Below, one piece after another: positions 36,501-60,000 of a DNA stretch of 60,000 nucleotides (position 1 is its first letter; each line of letters starts with the position of its first letter). Position numbers and translations under genes: made by a program. The stretch comes from Hydractinia symbiolongicarpus (lineage: Eukaryota > Cnidaria > Hydrozoa > Anthoathecata > Hydractiniidae): positions 10,097,001-10,157,000 of the forward strand of contig NC_079885.1 of the NCBI RefSeq assembly GCF_029227915.1, read 5' to 3'. Under the pieces are notes generated by a model that saw only the letters and a program-made list of their open reading frames with translations, searched no databases and had not been told where the DNA came from.

Positions 36501-37507
36501 GCGTATCGAAAAATGGACGTGAAAATGTCGAGTCTTGAAATGGCGGTGCAACGTCTCTACGATAGGATTCATGATGATGGTGTTCAATGTTCAAAGGAAA
36601 ACTGGGAGGAAGAGGAAGCAAATGAGGAGGAGGGTGTGGAGAAAAGTGGAGACGAAAAAGTAAGCAGTATATCAGGCAGTATGGACAGTCTTCGCTTGTA
36701 ATAGACGAAGTTAAACAAAGATTTACGAAAAAATCCTGCCAGAGACATACGATGTGAATAATTGCACAATATTTGTTGAATTTCGCTATATGTTTTTTTT
36801 ATTTTTTGCTTTATGAACGTTGGCATGTGTCAAAGTTATGCACGCGCTCGCAAAAAGTAGATTTTTACCAATAAGTTTGTATAATTTATTGAAAGCGTTT
36901 CTTTTTGTGAGCGCATGTAATGCGATTTTCACTTACATTTTCAGCAATTTTCGCAAGCACTCACCTCGCTCAAATGTTGTTTAAGTGAAAATGACCTTAA
37001 TAGTCGTACTTTTTTAAGCACGAACGATGTTACATGAAAGTAACTAAAATATGTTTATTAGCAGCAAGGGAATGAAAAAGAAAGTTCTTGTTTTTACGAA
37101 ACGATATTTAAAGTTAATTTTTTTTGTTATCCCAAAATTGGTAACCTAAAATTGAAAAGTTTTCTGTTATAAGCAAGACTAGAGAGGAATGTGAAATATG
37201 TTGCAACATACGCACGCATTTTATTCACAAAATATAATTTATGTCAGATCATTTTTTGTCTCTTATTTTTGTTTTTTAATTAATCCTATACTCCTTTGAT
37301 TTTTTTCAGGATACGACGCGGTTGAAAAAAAAATTCACACCTGTAAATTATGATCTTGAGAAAACACGAAATGTTGTAGGAAGAATAACACTGTTCATAT
37401 TACTTTTGCACATTCGCGCAAGAAAGTTTGTTAAAGTACAGAAATTACGCGCAAAATATGATTCTGAGGTTTGCACAAAAGAATACATTCAGCTATATTG
37501 TGTCTAA
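3569..37507 (+). CDS. Polycystin-1-like receptor/channel gene, 5' partial, about 30 exons
   Basis: Multi-exon gene of the polycystin-1 family, a plasma or ciliary membrane protein that joins a self-cleaving adhesion-type ectodomain to a TRPP-like channel module. Exons, all GT-AG and phase-consistent: 3569-3866, 3946-4051, 4395-4541, 4802-5042, 5225-5387, 7037-7114, 9233-9309, 9560-9728, 10192-10260, 17836-18035, 18566-19778, 20249-20607, 20853-21023, 21272-21378, 22036-22143, 22724-23067, 23978-24246, 24395-24634, 25192-25533, 26662-26916, 27591-28098, 28778-29070, 29854-30084, 30534-30657, 30919-31062, 31444-32416, 33420-33639, 34700-34868, 35032-36701, or 35032-36659 joined to 37310-37507. 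The domain order (PKD-like, REJ, GPS, TM, PLAT, TMs, channel) identifies the family. The first exon opens with an acceptor, so start codon and signal peptide lie upstream. Which paralogue (PKD1, PKD1L or PKDREJ) it is cannot be decided. The 4541 exon end (weak GTGTTT donor) is the least certain boundary; it was chosen to keep phase. Confidence 0.93.
4206..4394. repeat. Dispersed repeat fragment ending at an exon acceptor
   Basis: The stretch TCCTAGG(T)GGTCTCTAGTTAC at 4,364-4,386, with weaker similarity upstream (TGACGTCA, then a TTCCGAAACC-like phrase), matches TCCTAGGCGGTCCCTAGTTAC at 42,676-42,696 in the same order. The repeat ends only about 8 bp before the acceptor of the exon at 4,395. 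Confidence 0.55.
5388..9232. other. Two long introns with no recognised content (exon at 7037-7114 between)
   Basis: Introns 5,388-7,036 and 7,115-9,232 are AT-rich. Seen: a fold-back TGTCACGAAGTGACCC at 6,895-6,910, also present inverted at 12,908-12,923; a (TA)n run at 8,571-8,584; and a less AT-rich patch at 7,890-8,160 that may be an old transposon. No coding sequence is evident. Confidence 0.5.
10309..10483. repeat. Short dispersed fold-back repeat, copy 1
   Basis: Begins CTCTATAATAATAGCCG and ends with a hairpin in which CCCGTGGATT..TCCACGGGC pairs, followed by TAACGACTAGT. The same ends recur at 21,405-21,740, so this is a dispersed, probably non-autonomous element of about 175 bp in the large intron. 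Confidence 0.65.
10690..11055. repeat. Degenerate tandem array, about 28-bp unit, about 13 copies
   Basis: Units of the form GAGATCAATG(C/G)AACC followed by a (C/T)AGGGGATTTG phrase repeat head to tail with point changes and small deletions. The copies run with no spacers, so this is an intronic minisatellite and not a CRISPR array. Confidence 0.85.
11565..13317 (-). pseudogene. Decayed zinc-finger gene of a transposon-associated family
   Basis: Minus-strand coding pieces are in consistent order. 13,317-12,985 has a C-x2-C..H-x3-C zinc-finger-like start (HETCVICKG and VHRSCQC). About 12,475-12,165 is a long open frame with AAKLILADIRPTQIDKEYNP and SLGHCLMMCARSG. About 12,125-11,985 contains LGDMRYSKYMEI and LPPSKRSASQHALRVY. 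About 11,800-11,570 contains EPVAPKGLLKFMRCN but has in-frame stops. From memory this order resembles a family of uncharacterised proteins found in many copies in cnidarian genomes, ending in a P-A-P-x-x-L-L-K-x-I-R-C-x-C segment; I have no formal name for it. Stops and the loss of the C-terminal Cys residues show decay. It is probably the gene carried by the surrounding 5-kb element. Confidence 0.55.
13421..14856 (-). mobile_element. Penelope-like retroelement, left copy (frameshifted, 5' truncated)
   Basis: Minus-strand ORFs 14,852-14,277 and 14,307-13,636 together encode a reverse transcriptase (SFDVTSLYTNVP motif A, TDGVAMGGPASS motif B, RFVDDVFAI motif C) followed by a GIY-YIG endonuclease (VYIGETKRKFKQRVQEHM). 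This RT plus GIY-YIG order defines Penelope-like elements. The frame breaks near 14,305 because one A is missing relative to the right copy. The 5' part is cut near 14,856, within the RT. The 3' region (13,421-13,635) includes a conserved structured motif. Confidence 0.9.
14872..15908 (+). mobile_element. Penelope-like retroelement, right copy (inverted, 5' truncated)
   Basis: Plus-strand ORF to 15,694 encodes the end of the RT and an intact GIY-YIG endonuclease domain, then the 3' region to 15,908. It is the reverse complement of 13,421-14,456 with only a few differences seen (a C/T pair changing Ser to Pro, an Ala/Val change and one inserted A). It begins inside the RT at about 14,872. The pair forms a long inverted repeat of about 1.03 kb with a spacer of about 415 bp. 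Confidence 0.9.
15830..15862 (+). ncRNA. Hammerhead-ribozyme-like motif in the Penelope 3' region (degenerate)
   Basis: CCGATGA, then a perfect 5-bp stem GGGAG/CTCCC with an AAGGAT loop, then GAAACGTC. It resembles the hammerhead core (CTGATGA, stem II, GAAA) reported in Penelope-like elements, but has C in place of T at the second core position and one extra T before the stem. The same motif is at 13,468-13,500 on the minus strand. Activity is doubtful. Confidence 0.35.
16329..17835. other. Remainder of the large intron
   Basis: AT-rich sequence with no coding pattern. A doubled phrase GTGCCCGTTGGTAAGTG at 16,856-16,885 is the only structure noted. It ends at the acceptor before 17,836. Confidence 0.5.
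17836..18035 (+). other. Polycystin-1-like: threonine/proline-rich linker exon
   Basis: The exon encodes a low-complexity stretch of Thr with Ala, then Gly/Ser/Pro/Thr, before a CNFT sequence that resumes folded protein. The DNA is a run of ACA codons with about three 15-bp ACA/GCA units at 17,850-17,905, a coding microsatellite. The composition is typical of an O-glycosylated, mucin-like stalk joining extracellular modules. Splice phases fit the exon 7.6 kb upstream (1 nt carried in) and the exon at 18,566 (phase 0). Confidence 0.85.
18195..18400 (+). repeat. tRNA-derived SINE
   Basis: A tRNA-like head at about 18,200-18,280 shows ATGGTAGCGTGTGG (A-box region) and ACAAGGTCCGTGGTTTGGTCC (B-box region, GGTTTGGTCC against GGTTCGANTCC). 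It is followed by an unrelated tail to about 18,400. It sits in the intron 18,036-18,565. The mutated boxes and the tail make it a SINE and not a working tRNA gene. Confidence 0.6.
18566..19778 (+). other. Polycystin-1-like: large extracellular exon with PKD-like fold
   Basis: A single 1,213-nt exon encodes about 404 residues of extracellular protein with many cysteines and about 20 N-glycosylation sequons. Near 19,190-19,360 a YDYNW start followed by a GCYSVSVEVS strand looks like a divergent PKD domain (W on one strand, G-x-Y-x-V-x-V on another). No transmembrane segment is present. It ends in phase 1 at a GTAAGT donor and joins the REJ region. Confidence 0.8.
20249..24246 (+). other. Polycystin-1-like: REJ (receptor for egg jelly) region
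   Basis: Exons 20249-20607, 20853-21023, 21272-21378, 22036-22143, 22724-23067 and 23978-24246 encode a cysteine-containing extracellular region. It has the REJ hallmark of beginning after a sequence like DASRSLDPD (20,860-20,890), matching the D-x-S-x-S-x-D-P-D pattern common in PC1/PKDREJ proteins, and it lies directly before the GAIN/GPS region. REJ modules occur in polycystin-1, PKDREJ and sea-urchin sperm REJ proteins. Residues about 921-1,373 of the visible protein. Confidence 0.8.
21405..21740. repeat. Compound of dispersed fold-back repeats, related to 10,309-10,483
   Basis: Starts with CTCTATAATAATAGCCG, then holds two copies of the CGTTAGCCCGTGGAAA / CACGGGTTCGCCCGTCC hairpin end (21,519-21,560 and 21,673-21,715) plus runs of GACAGACGGACGGAC. 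It looks like one copy inserted next to another in opposite orientation. It lies in the polycystin intron 21,379-22,035. Confidence 0.65.
24247..24335. repeat. (GTTC/GTCC)n microsatellite directly after an exon donor
   Basis: The intron begins GTATGCGTGC and runs straight into imperfect GTTC/GTTT/GTCC repeats. The whole intron is only 148 bp. A similar run fills the start of the short intron after 34,868. Confidence 0.8.
24769..24902. repeat. Three tandem copies of a 44-45 bp unit
   Basis: Units start at about 24,769, 24,813 and 24,858, each of the form GACAC(G/A)A(G/A)GAACA followed by a CCGC..CCGCTAT phrase. Diverged, in the intron 24,635-25,191. Confidence 0.7.
25534..26661. other. Intron without recognised content
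   Basis: AT-rich, with a local doublet ATCCTATAAAATCCTCA at 25,725-25,760. No coding, RNA or transposon signal found. Confidence 0.5.
26930..27300. repeat. Imperfect tandem repeat, about 30-bp unit
   Basis: Phrases of the form TTCGTTACGCAAATATTGTT repeat about 10-12 times with substitutions and length changes. It lies at the start of the intron 26,917-27,590, directly before the perfect 59-bp array. Apparent repeated peptides on the minus strand (VTNPGNNI) are a by-product. Confidence 0.8.
27312..27547. repeat. Four identical 59-bp tandem copies
   Basis: Units start at 27,312, 27,371, 27,430 and 27,489 and appear identical. The array ends 43 bp before the acceptor of exon 27591-28098. Identity suggests recent expansion, or an assembly effect. 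Confidence 0.95.
28365..28605. mobile_element. Short inverted-repeat element (MITE-like)
   Basis: Left arm at 28,371-28,407 (GATACACGATCCGATTAATC, then CGAATTCGATT) pairs with 28,553-28,590 (AATCGAATTCGATTAATTGG, then ATCGTGCATCATC). Length about 240 bp, no coding content, in the intron 28,099-28,777. Confidence 0.7.
29071..29853. other. Intron splitting the GPS motif, nothing recognised
   Basis: AT-rich sequence of 783 bp. It contains a doubled phrase at 29,158-29,190 (GAATA(A/G)GCGAG). No other structure noted. Confidence 0.5.
30534..31692 (+). other. Polycystin-1-like: PLAT/LH2 domain
   Basis: Exons 30534-30657, 30919-31062 and the start of 31444-32416 encode a PLAT (polycystin-1, lipoxygenase, alpha-toxin) domain. 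The diagnostic G-A-G-T-T-A-N-V-Y-I strand is at 30,610-30,650, and the F-R-I-L-L-P and W-Y-L-R-N-I-V strands follow in order. In this family PLAT sits in the first cytoplasmic loop, directly after TM1, and binds lipids and proteins. Introns break the domain in phase 1 twice. Confidence 0.9.
32683..32763. repeat. Hairpin-forming inverted repeat
   Basis: ACCCTCGCGCCCAGGTTTTT at 32,682-32,701 is mirrored by AAAAAACCTGGGAATGAGGG at 32,741-32,760, separated by a GTTT run. Probably a tiny fold-back transposon in the intron 32,417-33,419. Confidence 0.7.
33030..33285. repeat. Eight-copy 32-bp tandem array
   Basis: Eight units of exactly 32 bp beginning CACGTCTATCGCCATTGTTG. Copies differ only at the end (CCACCGTG, CCACTATG, CCATCGTG). 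Embedded in a GTT/GTC-rich tract (32,970-33,380) that runs up to about 35 bp before the acceptor at 33,418-33,419. Because 32 is not a multiple of 3, all three plus frames stay open, producing three spurious ORFs. Confidence 0.95.
33640..34699. other. Intron without recognised content
   Basis: AT-rich, with repeated phrases TCGCGAAAGTT / TCTCGCAA around 34,365-34,600 that look like an old repeat. No coding signal. Confidence 0.5.
34700..36701 (+). other. Polycystin-1-like: TOP/polycystin domain, channel and short C-terminus
   Basis: Exon 34700-34868 has the R-L-R-Q-x-R-V-K sequence that precedes the first Cys of the extracellular polycystin (TOP) domain. Exon 35032-36701 continues with W/N-glycosylated TOP strands, an extra basic SRRRRS insert (about 35,150-35,175), and S2-S6. 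The pore helix and the L-G-P-I-Y-Y segment (36,268-36,290) align well with polycystin-2 proteins. An S6 helix, an acidic stretch and a heptad-like helix (about 36,490-36,590) follow, then an acidic tail ending at TAA 36,699-36,701. The donor at 34,868/34,869 is GTCAGT; the closer GTAAAG would break the frame. Confidence 0.93.
37310..37507 (+). other. Possible alternative last exon of the polycystin-1-like gene
   Basis: A long pyrimidine tract and CAG precede an open frame of 65 codons ending in TAA (37,505-37,507). An in-frame GTAAGC donor at 36,660 lies 14 codons before the 36,701 stop. Splicing 36,659 to 37,310 keeps phase 0 and replaces the last 14 residues by a basic tail that contains a hydrophobic patch. 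The sequence supports both endings; which is used cannot be seen. It may also be a chance ORF. Confidence 0.5.
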
Positions 37508-38262
37508 AATCTAGAATATCTGTTTTTCTTTGTTAATTTTGGAGGAATTTAAAATTCTATAATGTAAATATGCGTGAAATACGTTTGTCCTTCCATTGCG
37601 CAAAGAATTAATACGCCTCAAATAATTTCTTTACAAACGTATCCAACTACGAAGGCCGGAAACCATTTAAATATTAAGTTGTTGGAAGCAGTTAGAAGTA
37701 CCAGTGTTCTTTGTCTCTGATTGGCACTGCGCTTATTGACAGATCTGACAAAAAAGGTGCTAGCCTGCCATCATGTTAGTGTGCTTTATGTTCAGTGTAT
37801 TTGTCAAAAATTTAAAGGAGCCCTTATCTGAAAGCTCGACACATAAACTATCTGGTCTATCAGGTCTGCTTATTGTAACTTGCTTAGATTAATTTGCCGA
37901 TTGTGGGGATCGAATGTGGTAATGAAAAGACAATTGTACACCACTTCGAAAAATTATTATATTGTTTAAAGTTGATCGCAAACAAAATTGATTGATCTTC
38001 CCTGTATCGAATTCTCTTCATGAGTGTTTTTCCTGGAGGGGGAAAACAATTACCAAAATCATTTTGACTTTTACTCAAATTATTAGGCTTTGTCTTATTA
38101 TTAGGCAAAATGTTAATGGGTTTTTTTAAATTTCAGCAATGAGATTTCCCTAATGATGCCTTTTAATTGATTAAATTTAGGGATGTAAAATTTGCTCGCC
38201 GTGTGCCTATACGGATTGTGCACCAAAAAAATAACAAGAATTGATTGAAATTGCGGAATTAA
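37508..38262. other. Intergenic sequence after the polycystin gene
   Basis: No gene or clear repeat seen. It would hold the 3' untranslated region if the exon at 37,310 is used. Confidence 0.45.
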
Positions 38263-39326
38263 GGTTACTGTAAAGGAAACAAATTTTTTTTTAGGTTTTT
38301 TGCAAAAAATTCATGACATATAGAAAAAAAATTCTCTTTCGAATGACATATTTAATATTCTATGAAAATATTTGGAACATCCCTTTTTTCTGGAAATAGC
38401 CTTTTCAGAGGTGTTATATCCTTCACACCTTCGTGAAAATATGTGCAAAATGAGTTACGCATATTTTTTGTAAACATTATACATGATATGAAACTACCGT
38501 ATAAATATATGCATAATAATATTTTTAGATAGTTTACTTTCACCATCGATATATATATATAAATGTTGTCATATAAAAATCATTAAAAAAATCAAGGTTA
38601 AGGAGTATGCATATAAGCTTTCTCTTGTAACCCTGACTTCTGTCTGTTAATAATTCTGAACGCGTGCACGCATATTCGGCATAAAGAAAAAGTTCACACT
38701 TTCATCATCTTTCTGCATACTCAGTTCACACATTTTCAAAACACCTACGAAAATCTTTGAAAACAAATATCTCGTTAGCAAATTTTCGCATACATGCCTT
38801 TACGTTTGTGGTCTCTATTTCCGAAAGCTTCCTATTGGCTCATTGAAATTTTCGGTAATGGAAAGCCGAAAAAATTATGCACAAAAGGTTCCCGGATTTT
38901 TTTGTATAAATTACTGATTGGCAAATTATGACGACAGAAAGAAAAGAATATGCATTTTTTTGAATGATTATATATAATTACAAATAATTTCATAACGACG
39001 GTGTTACAAAAAAAAAACCGGGAACCTTTTTGAATTTAATTTATGCTGGATGTAATAGTGCAAAAACGAGACGTCTGCGACCACGCGTTCGTAAAAAGAA
39101 GCCATTTTAAAACGTACGGTGAAAAAAAAAATGGTGTGTGTTTAATTCATTATATTTTCTTTTTGGAAAATTAACATCTCACGAAAATAACACCATCAAA
39201 AAAGTCTTTCATCAAGCATTAAGAAACAAAAAAAAATTAAAAAAAATGTAAAAGTATTGATAAATTATAAGTGTTTTTCTGAGACTACTCATCAAGTGAG
39301 TTTTTTCCTTTACAGTAACCTCAAAA
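38263..39326. mobile_element. Non-autonomous inverted-repeat element of about 1.06 kb
   Basis: AGGTTACTGTAAAGGAAA at about 38,264-38,281 is repeated as the reverse complement (TTTCCTTTACAGTAACCT, with one change) at about 39,305-39,322. A second, internal inverted pair (GCACAAAAGGTTCCCGG near 38,880 and CCGGGAACCTTTTTG near 39,020) suggests a nested fold-back. No ORF. Target duplication not clear. Confidence 0.6.
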
Positions 39327-39631
39327 ACTTTAAAGCTTATTCTGTTTAAAATGAATTCACACTAAACTTACAGTGAATTCGCAAACGATTCAAAAACTAA
39401 AAGATTATGAATGCAAGTCTTTGTTTATGGAAATTTTACGATGATCATCCACTCACATTGTTACCAACACTGAGCAATTACCCTACCAGACAAAGATATA
39501 TTTTGTCAAGCACTTTCATCACAAAGATGTTTATAATTCAACGAACGTCAATAGAGCATGATTTTTTTTAGAAAGAATTATATATCGCACCTACGATTCC
39601 ATGGCTCCATTATTTCGTAAAAAAGTTTGCG

Positions 39632-39797
39632 GTAAAGGGGTATTTTCACGAAGCGAATCGAGCGGCGAAATCAAGCGGCATATCTGAGCATGCGAAGTTT
39701 TAGATGCAAAATCAAAACAAACAAAACTGCGCATGCTCAGATACAATTCGCTGTCGAATTCGCCGCTCGATTCGCTTCGTAAAAATTCCCCTTAGCC
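39632..39797. mobile_element. Fold-back MITE of about 165 bp
   Basis: The left arm (ACGAAGCGAATCGAGCGGCG, 39,649-39,668, through ATCTGAGCATGCG near 39,683-39,697) is mirrored by the right arm (CGCATGCTCAGAT near 39,731, through CGCCGCTCGATTCGCTTCGT, 39,761-39,780). Ends read TAAAGGGG and CCCCTTA. No coding content. It lies directly upstream of the LINE. Confidence 0.8.
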
Positions 39798-39829
39798 ATG
39801 TGATTGGATGACTGTTGATCTCAAGAAGA

Positions 39830-41896
39830 AGTTGAACTCACGCGACAAATTTTTACGAAAATAGCGTAAAACCAAATTAGAAGCAGACATTCTCGCTTAT
39901 AAAAAGTTAACAAACAAGGTTAATAATAAAGTTCGTAAAGCAAAGAATACGTATCAGCGACAGTTATTTGAGGAAAACACCGGATTTCCACTTAGATCGA
40001 ACTCTCAAGTGAATACTACTATACAAATCGACGAGAAATTGGTAACCAATAAACATTCTATTGCTAATGCGTTTTGTAGATTTTTTCTAATGTTGTAAAT
40101 TCACTTGAAAGATCTGCTTTTGTGTTGACAAACTCCGTCTGGAAATATCATAAAGAAATAGCGAGTAAGGTCTGTTGGGCTAGATGATCTACCATCCTGG
40201 TTACTCAAAGACTGCATGGAGGTAATCGCTTCACCACTGACACACAGTATTAACATGTCTTTTGAAACTTCAACTTTTCCAAGCGACTGGAAACGCACCA
40301 AAGTATTACCACTTTTTAAATCTAGAGCAAAGTTATCTGTTAATAACTATAGACCAATATCTGTTATTCCAGCTACATCCAAGGTGAATGAAAAAGTTGT
40401 GCATGAACAATTGACTGCATATCTGGAAAGTAACAATTTAATAAACAACAACCAGTTCGGTTTCAGGCCTCATCGCTCAACTGAACTGGCTGCAACAATC
40501 TTTATCGACACTGTGAAATTAAACGTTAACGATTGCAAAAGTGGTCAGTGCCAAATTTTTAGACCTCGCGAAAGCATTCGACATGTTAAGTCATGGTAAA
40601 CTACTGTCAAAATTAACCAGTTTTGGAATTGTTGGAGACGAACACGAGTGGTTCACAGACTATTTGTTTGGTAGATTTCAGCAAGTTCAATACAAAAATT
40701 CTTTGTCTGATGAACATCCAGTCAATAGTGGAGTACCACAAGGGTCAATTTTGGGCCCACTACTATTTATTATGTTTTTCAATGATCTTTGTACCGTCGT
40801 GAAACACTCTGAAGTAGTCAAATATGCAGACGATACTGTTTTATTTGTTGCTGGTAAGGACTTAGAGATTATAGAAAACCCACCTTTCATCCGACATGAA
40901 TTGTGTACTTGCATGGTATTTGGAAAATGAATTAATTTTAAATCTTGGAGCAGGAAAAACTGAAGCAATGTTATTTGGTTCGAAAAATAACCTCTCTAAA
41001 CAAAACAGCTCATTAAACGTAACTTACGGCTACCAAACTGTGAGGGTAACATCCACGTATAAATATCTTGGTGTACTTATCGAACCATCATTGAATTTGA
41101 GCAGCAACTTTGATTTAACGTATCAAAAATCTTCCGGTAGATTACGTTTACTATATCGCATTCGACCGCTGATTACAGAAAAAGCTGCATTGGCAATTTT
41201 TCAAACAATGATTCAACCAGTATTAACATAATGCGGATTTGTTCACCTTAAGAATTCTCGGACACAACTACTCAACTCCAATCTTTACATAGACGAGCAA
41301 CTTCAATTATTGCAAATCAATTGGACACCACCTGATACTGTCAATATGATAGAAATGCGAGCTTGTAATTTCATTCGCCGTTGTTTGGACAACGATGTGA
41401 AAATTTAAAAAATTACTTCACAATAACAAACCACACAAGAAACCCACGTAACAACAGAAATAGCTTGAAATTACCTAATCTTCGTTTGGAACATGCTCGT
41501 GGTGCTTTTTGTTACACTGGAGCACATAATTACAATATACTCTTGTTGGACATTAGAAAATGGGAATCATACAATATTTTTAAGTCGCAACTGATATCAA
41601 ATATTATCTGCGTATTTAGTCTTTTTTATGGCTTTTTGTTTGTTTTTTGTTTGTTTTTCGTCTTGATCAACTCATTTTTCTAGTGTGGTATTTTGATTTT
41701 TAGCCTCTTGTTTGTGTGTTTTCTGCTGTTTATATATTTATACTGACCGTTTTTATTGTACATTTACATTTTCTTGTTTTATTGTTGCTAATATTTTTTA
41801 TTGTATTTATTTTAAGGACCCATGTTGATAACAGACTTTATAATGTCTGAAATGGCCATTCTTGTAAAACATTCGTCAAATAAATAAATAAATTTG
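39830..41896 (+). mobile_element. Non-LTR retrotransposon (CR1/L2-like), 5' truncated and frameshifted
   Basis: Starting near 39,840 the frame reads a pre-RT linker (KKLTNKVNNKVRKAKNTYQR), then from 40,216 a reverse transcriptase with NYRPISVIP, QFGFRPHRSTE, FLDLAKAFDMLSHG, GVPQGSILGPLLF and KYADDT (catalytic ADD), then a thumb/connection region to 41,683. Frames shift near 40,555 and 40,900 and at 41,231, and stops interrupt the start. It ends in short AAATA repeats at 41,878-41,892, as in LINEs of the CR1/L2 group. The endonuclease domain is missing. Dead copy. Confidence 0.9.
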
Positions 41897-42139
41897 AACT
41901 TAACTGTGTAATAAGCATATTTATAAATATTAAAAACCTACAATCGAAATTTTTTGTAGTAAATTCTTATTTCTTTTTTCCTGGAATCCATTTTAAGCTC
42001 CGCTACTATATGTATTCCTGTCCACAGAATAGTGTGGAAACCTCTGCGCAAAAAAACATCAAACAACGCTAACGTTCACAAATAACCGAAAAAATAAGTC
42101 AGTTGTCACCTTGTTTTTTTTTGTTGTGTATTATTTTAA

Positions 42140-42870
42140 CATAATGGTGCTGCCTTGCATCTGCGGTCTGCATTACATAAAGGCGCTACATTGCATAAAA
42201 GCGTTTTATTAAATACTAGTCGATAAGACCGGTGGAGAAATCCACTTAAGCAGATTGACAATGGAAAAATAGTTTGTTTTGGATGTTTTGCTGACGACAG
42301 CAGTGAAGATCCCAAAAAAATTGGAGAAATTTCTTTTTTCATTTATTGTAATGTGTAGAGGTTGAAACGCTAATTAAAATAATGTATAAGATGATATGTT
42401 TTCGAGGAACGCCAAAGAAGATATAAGGGTATAAAAATTCTGCTGACGTCATCAAAGGCCCGTGAAAACACAAAAATTGCTTTTAGAAATTTATATACCT
42501 GTTGCCTTCCTCGTATAGATCTTGAAACGCTGATCAAAAAAATGTATAGGATCATGTACTTTTGACAAACGGTTACGGAAATATTGTGGTTTAAAGGTTT
42601 TTAAATGATGTCATCAACCCATCCATTTCGAAACGGATTCGGATACCCAGGTTTGGGAAAATTACCCAAATTGGTCCTAGGCGGTCCCTAGTTACGGTGA
42701 AAAAACATTGACGTCACCACACAGTCTCTGTATTATATAGATGGCGCTACATTACATGATGGCGCTGCATTACATCAGGGCGCTGCATTAAACAATAATG
42801 GTGCATTACATAATGGCGCCGCATTACATGATGGTGATGCATTACATCAGGGCACTGCATTGAACAACTT
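42140..42870. repeat. Repeat region with 18-bp units and a dispersed element
   Basis: At 42,739-42,864 an 18-bp unit of the form GATGGCGCTGCATTACAT is repeated about seven times, with a related patch at 42,145-42,210. Between them lies a dispersed repeat including TCCTAGGCGGTCCCTAGTTAC (42,676-42,696), shared with 4,364-4,386. It ends about 70 bp before the DHX38 stop codon. Confidence 0.75.
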
Positions 42871-42936
42871 CACTTTTAAAAAAACTACATTTTTCTTTAT
42901 ACAAATGTATTAAAATTATTCAATGTTAAAAAAACG

Positions 42937-60000
<17,064 letters not shown>

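Overview
This is eukaryotic, intron-rich, AT-rich animal DNA. It carries parts of three protein-coding genes separated and interrupted by many transposon remnants and tandem repeats. The gene set (a receptor-type polycystin-1 with REJ, GPS, PLAT and channel parts, GCLM, and PRP16/DHX38) shows a metazoan. The repeat types (Penelope-like elements, a zinc-finger transposon protein family I associate with cnidarians, short fold-back elements) suggest a cnidarian, possibly a hydrozoan. That placement is inference, not proof.

Layout. 1-3,568: repeat-rich sequence with a decayed LINE tail and no exon I can support. 3,569-37,507 (+ strand): a polycystin-1-like gene whose 5' end lies before the window. 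I assembled 29 exons with consistent splice phases plus one alternative last exon, giving at least 3,082 residues. In order these encode N-glycosylation-rich, PKD/Ig-like extracellular segments, a threonine-rich linker, REJ, GAIN/GPS, TM1, PLAT, further membrane segments and the polycystin channel. Its 7.6-kb intron (10,261-17,835) holds a roughly 5-kb inverted-repeat transposon (11,341-16,328) with a decayed gene, and inside that a head-to-head pair of Penelope-like retroelements.

37,508-42,936: intergenic and transposon-filled, with a 1.06-kb inverted-repeat element, a short fold-back element, a frameshifted LINE and an 18-bp repeat array. 42,937-60,000 (- strand): the splicing helicase DHX38/PRP16, 16 exons in the window, about 938 C-terminal residues, 5' end beyond the window. 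It converges on the polycystin gene. Its 6-kb intron (43,962-49,926) contains, on the opposite strand, a complete two-exon coding region for GCLM (47,618-48,638) and an unassigned ORF (about 49,330-49,730). Another DHX38 intron holds a 1.5-kb element flanked by TTAA, typical of a piggyBac-type non-autonomous transposon.

The three genes do not form a pathway. The polycystin is a membrane receptor/channel, GCLM supports glutathione synthesis in the cytosol, and DHX38 acts in the nuclear spliceosome. The points most worth following are the two possible C-termini and altered pore residue of the polycystin, the nested GCLM, the unassigned ORF and the nested transposons. I found no clear sign of a wholly new biological system.
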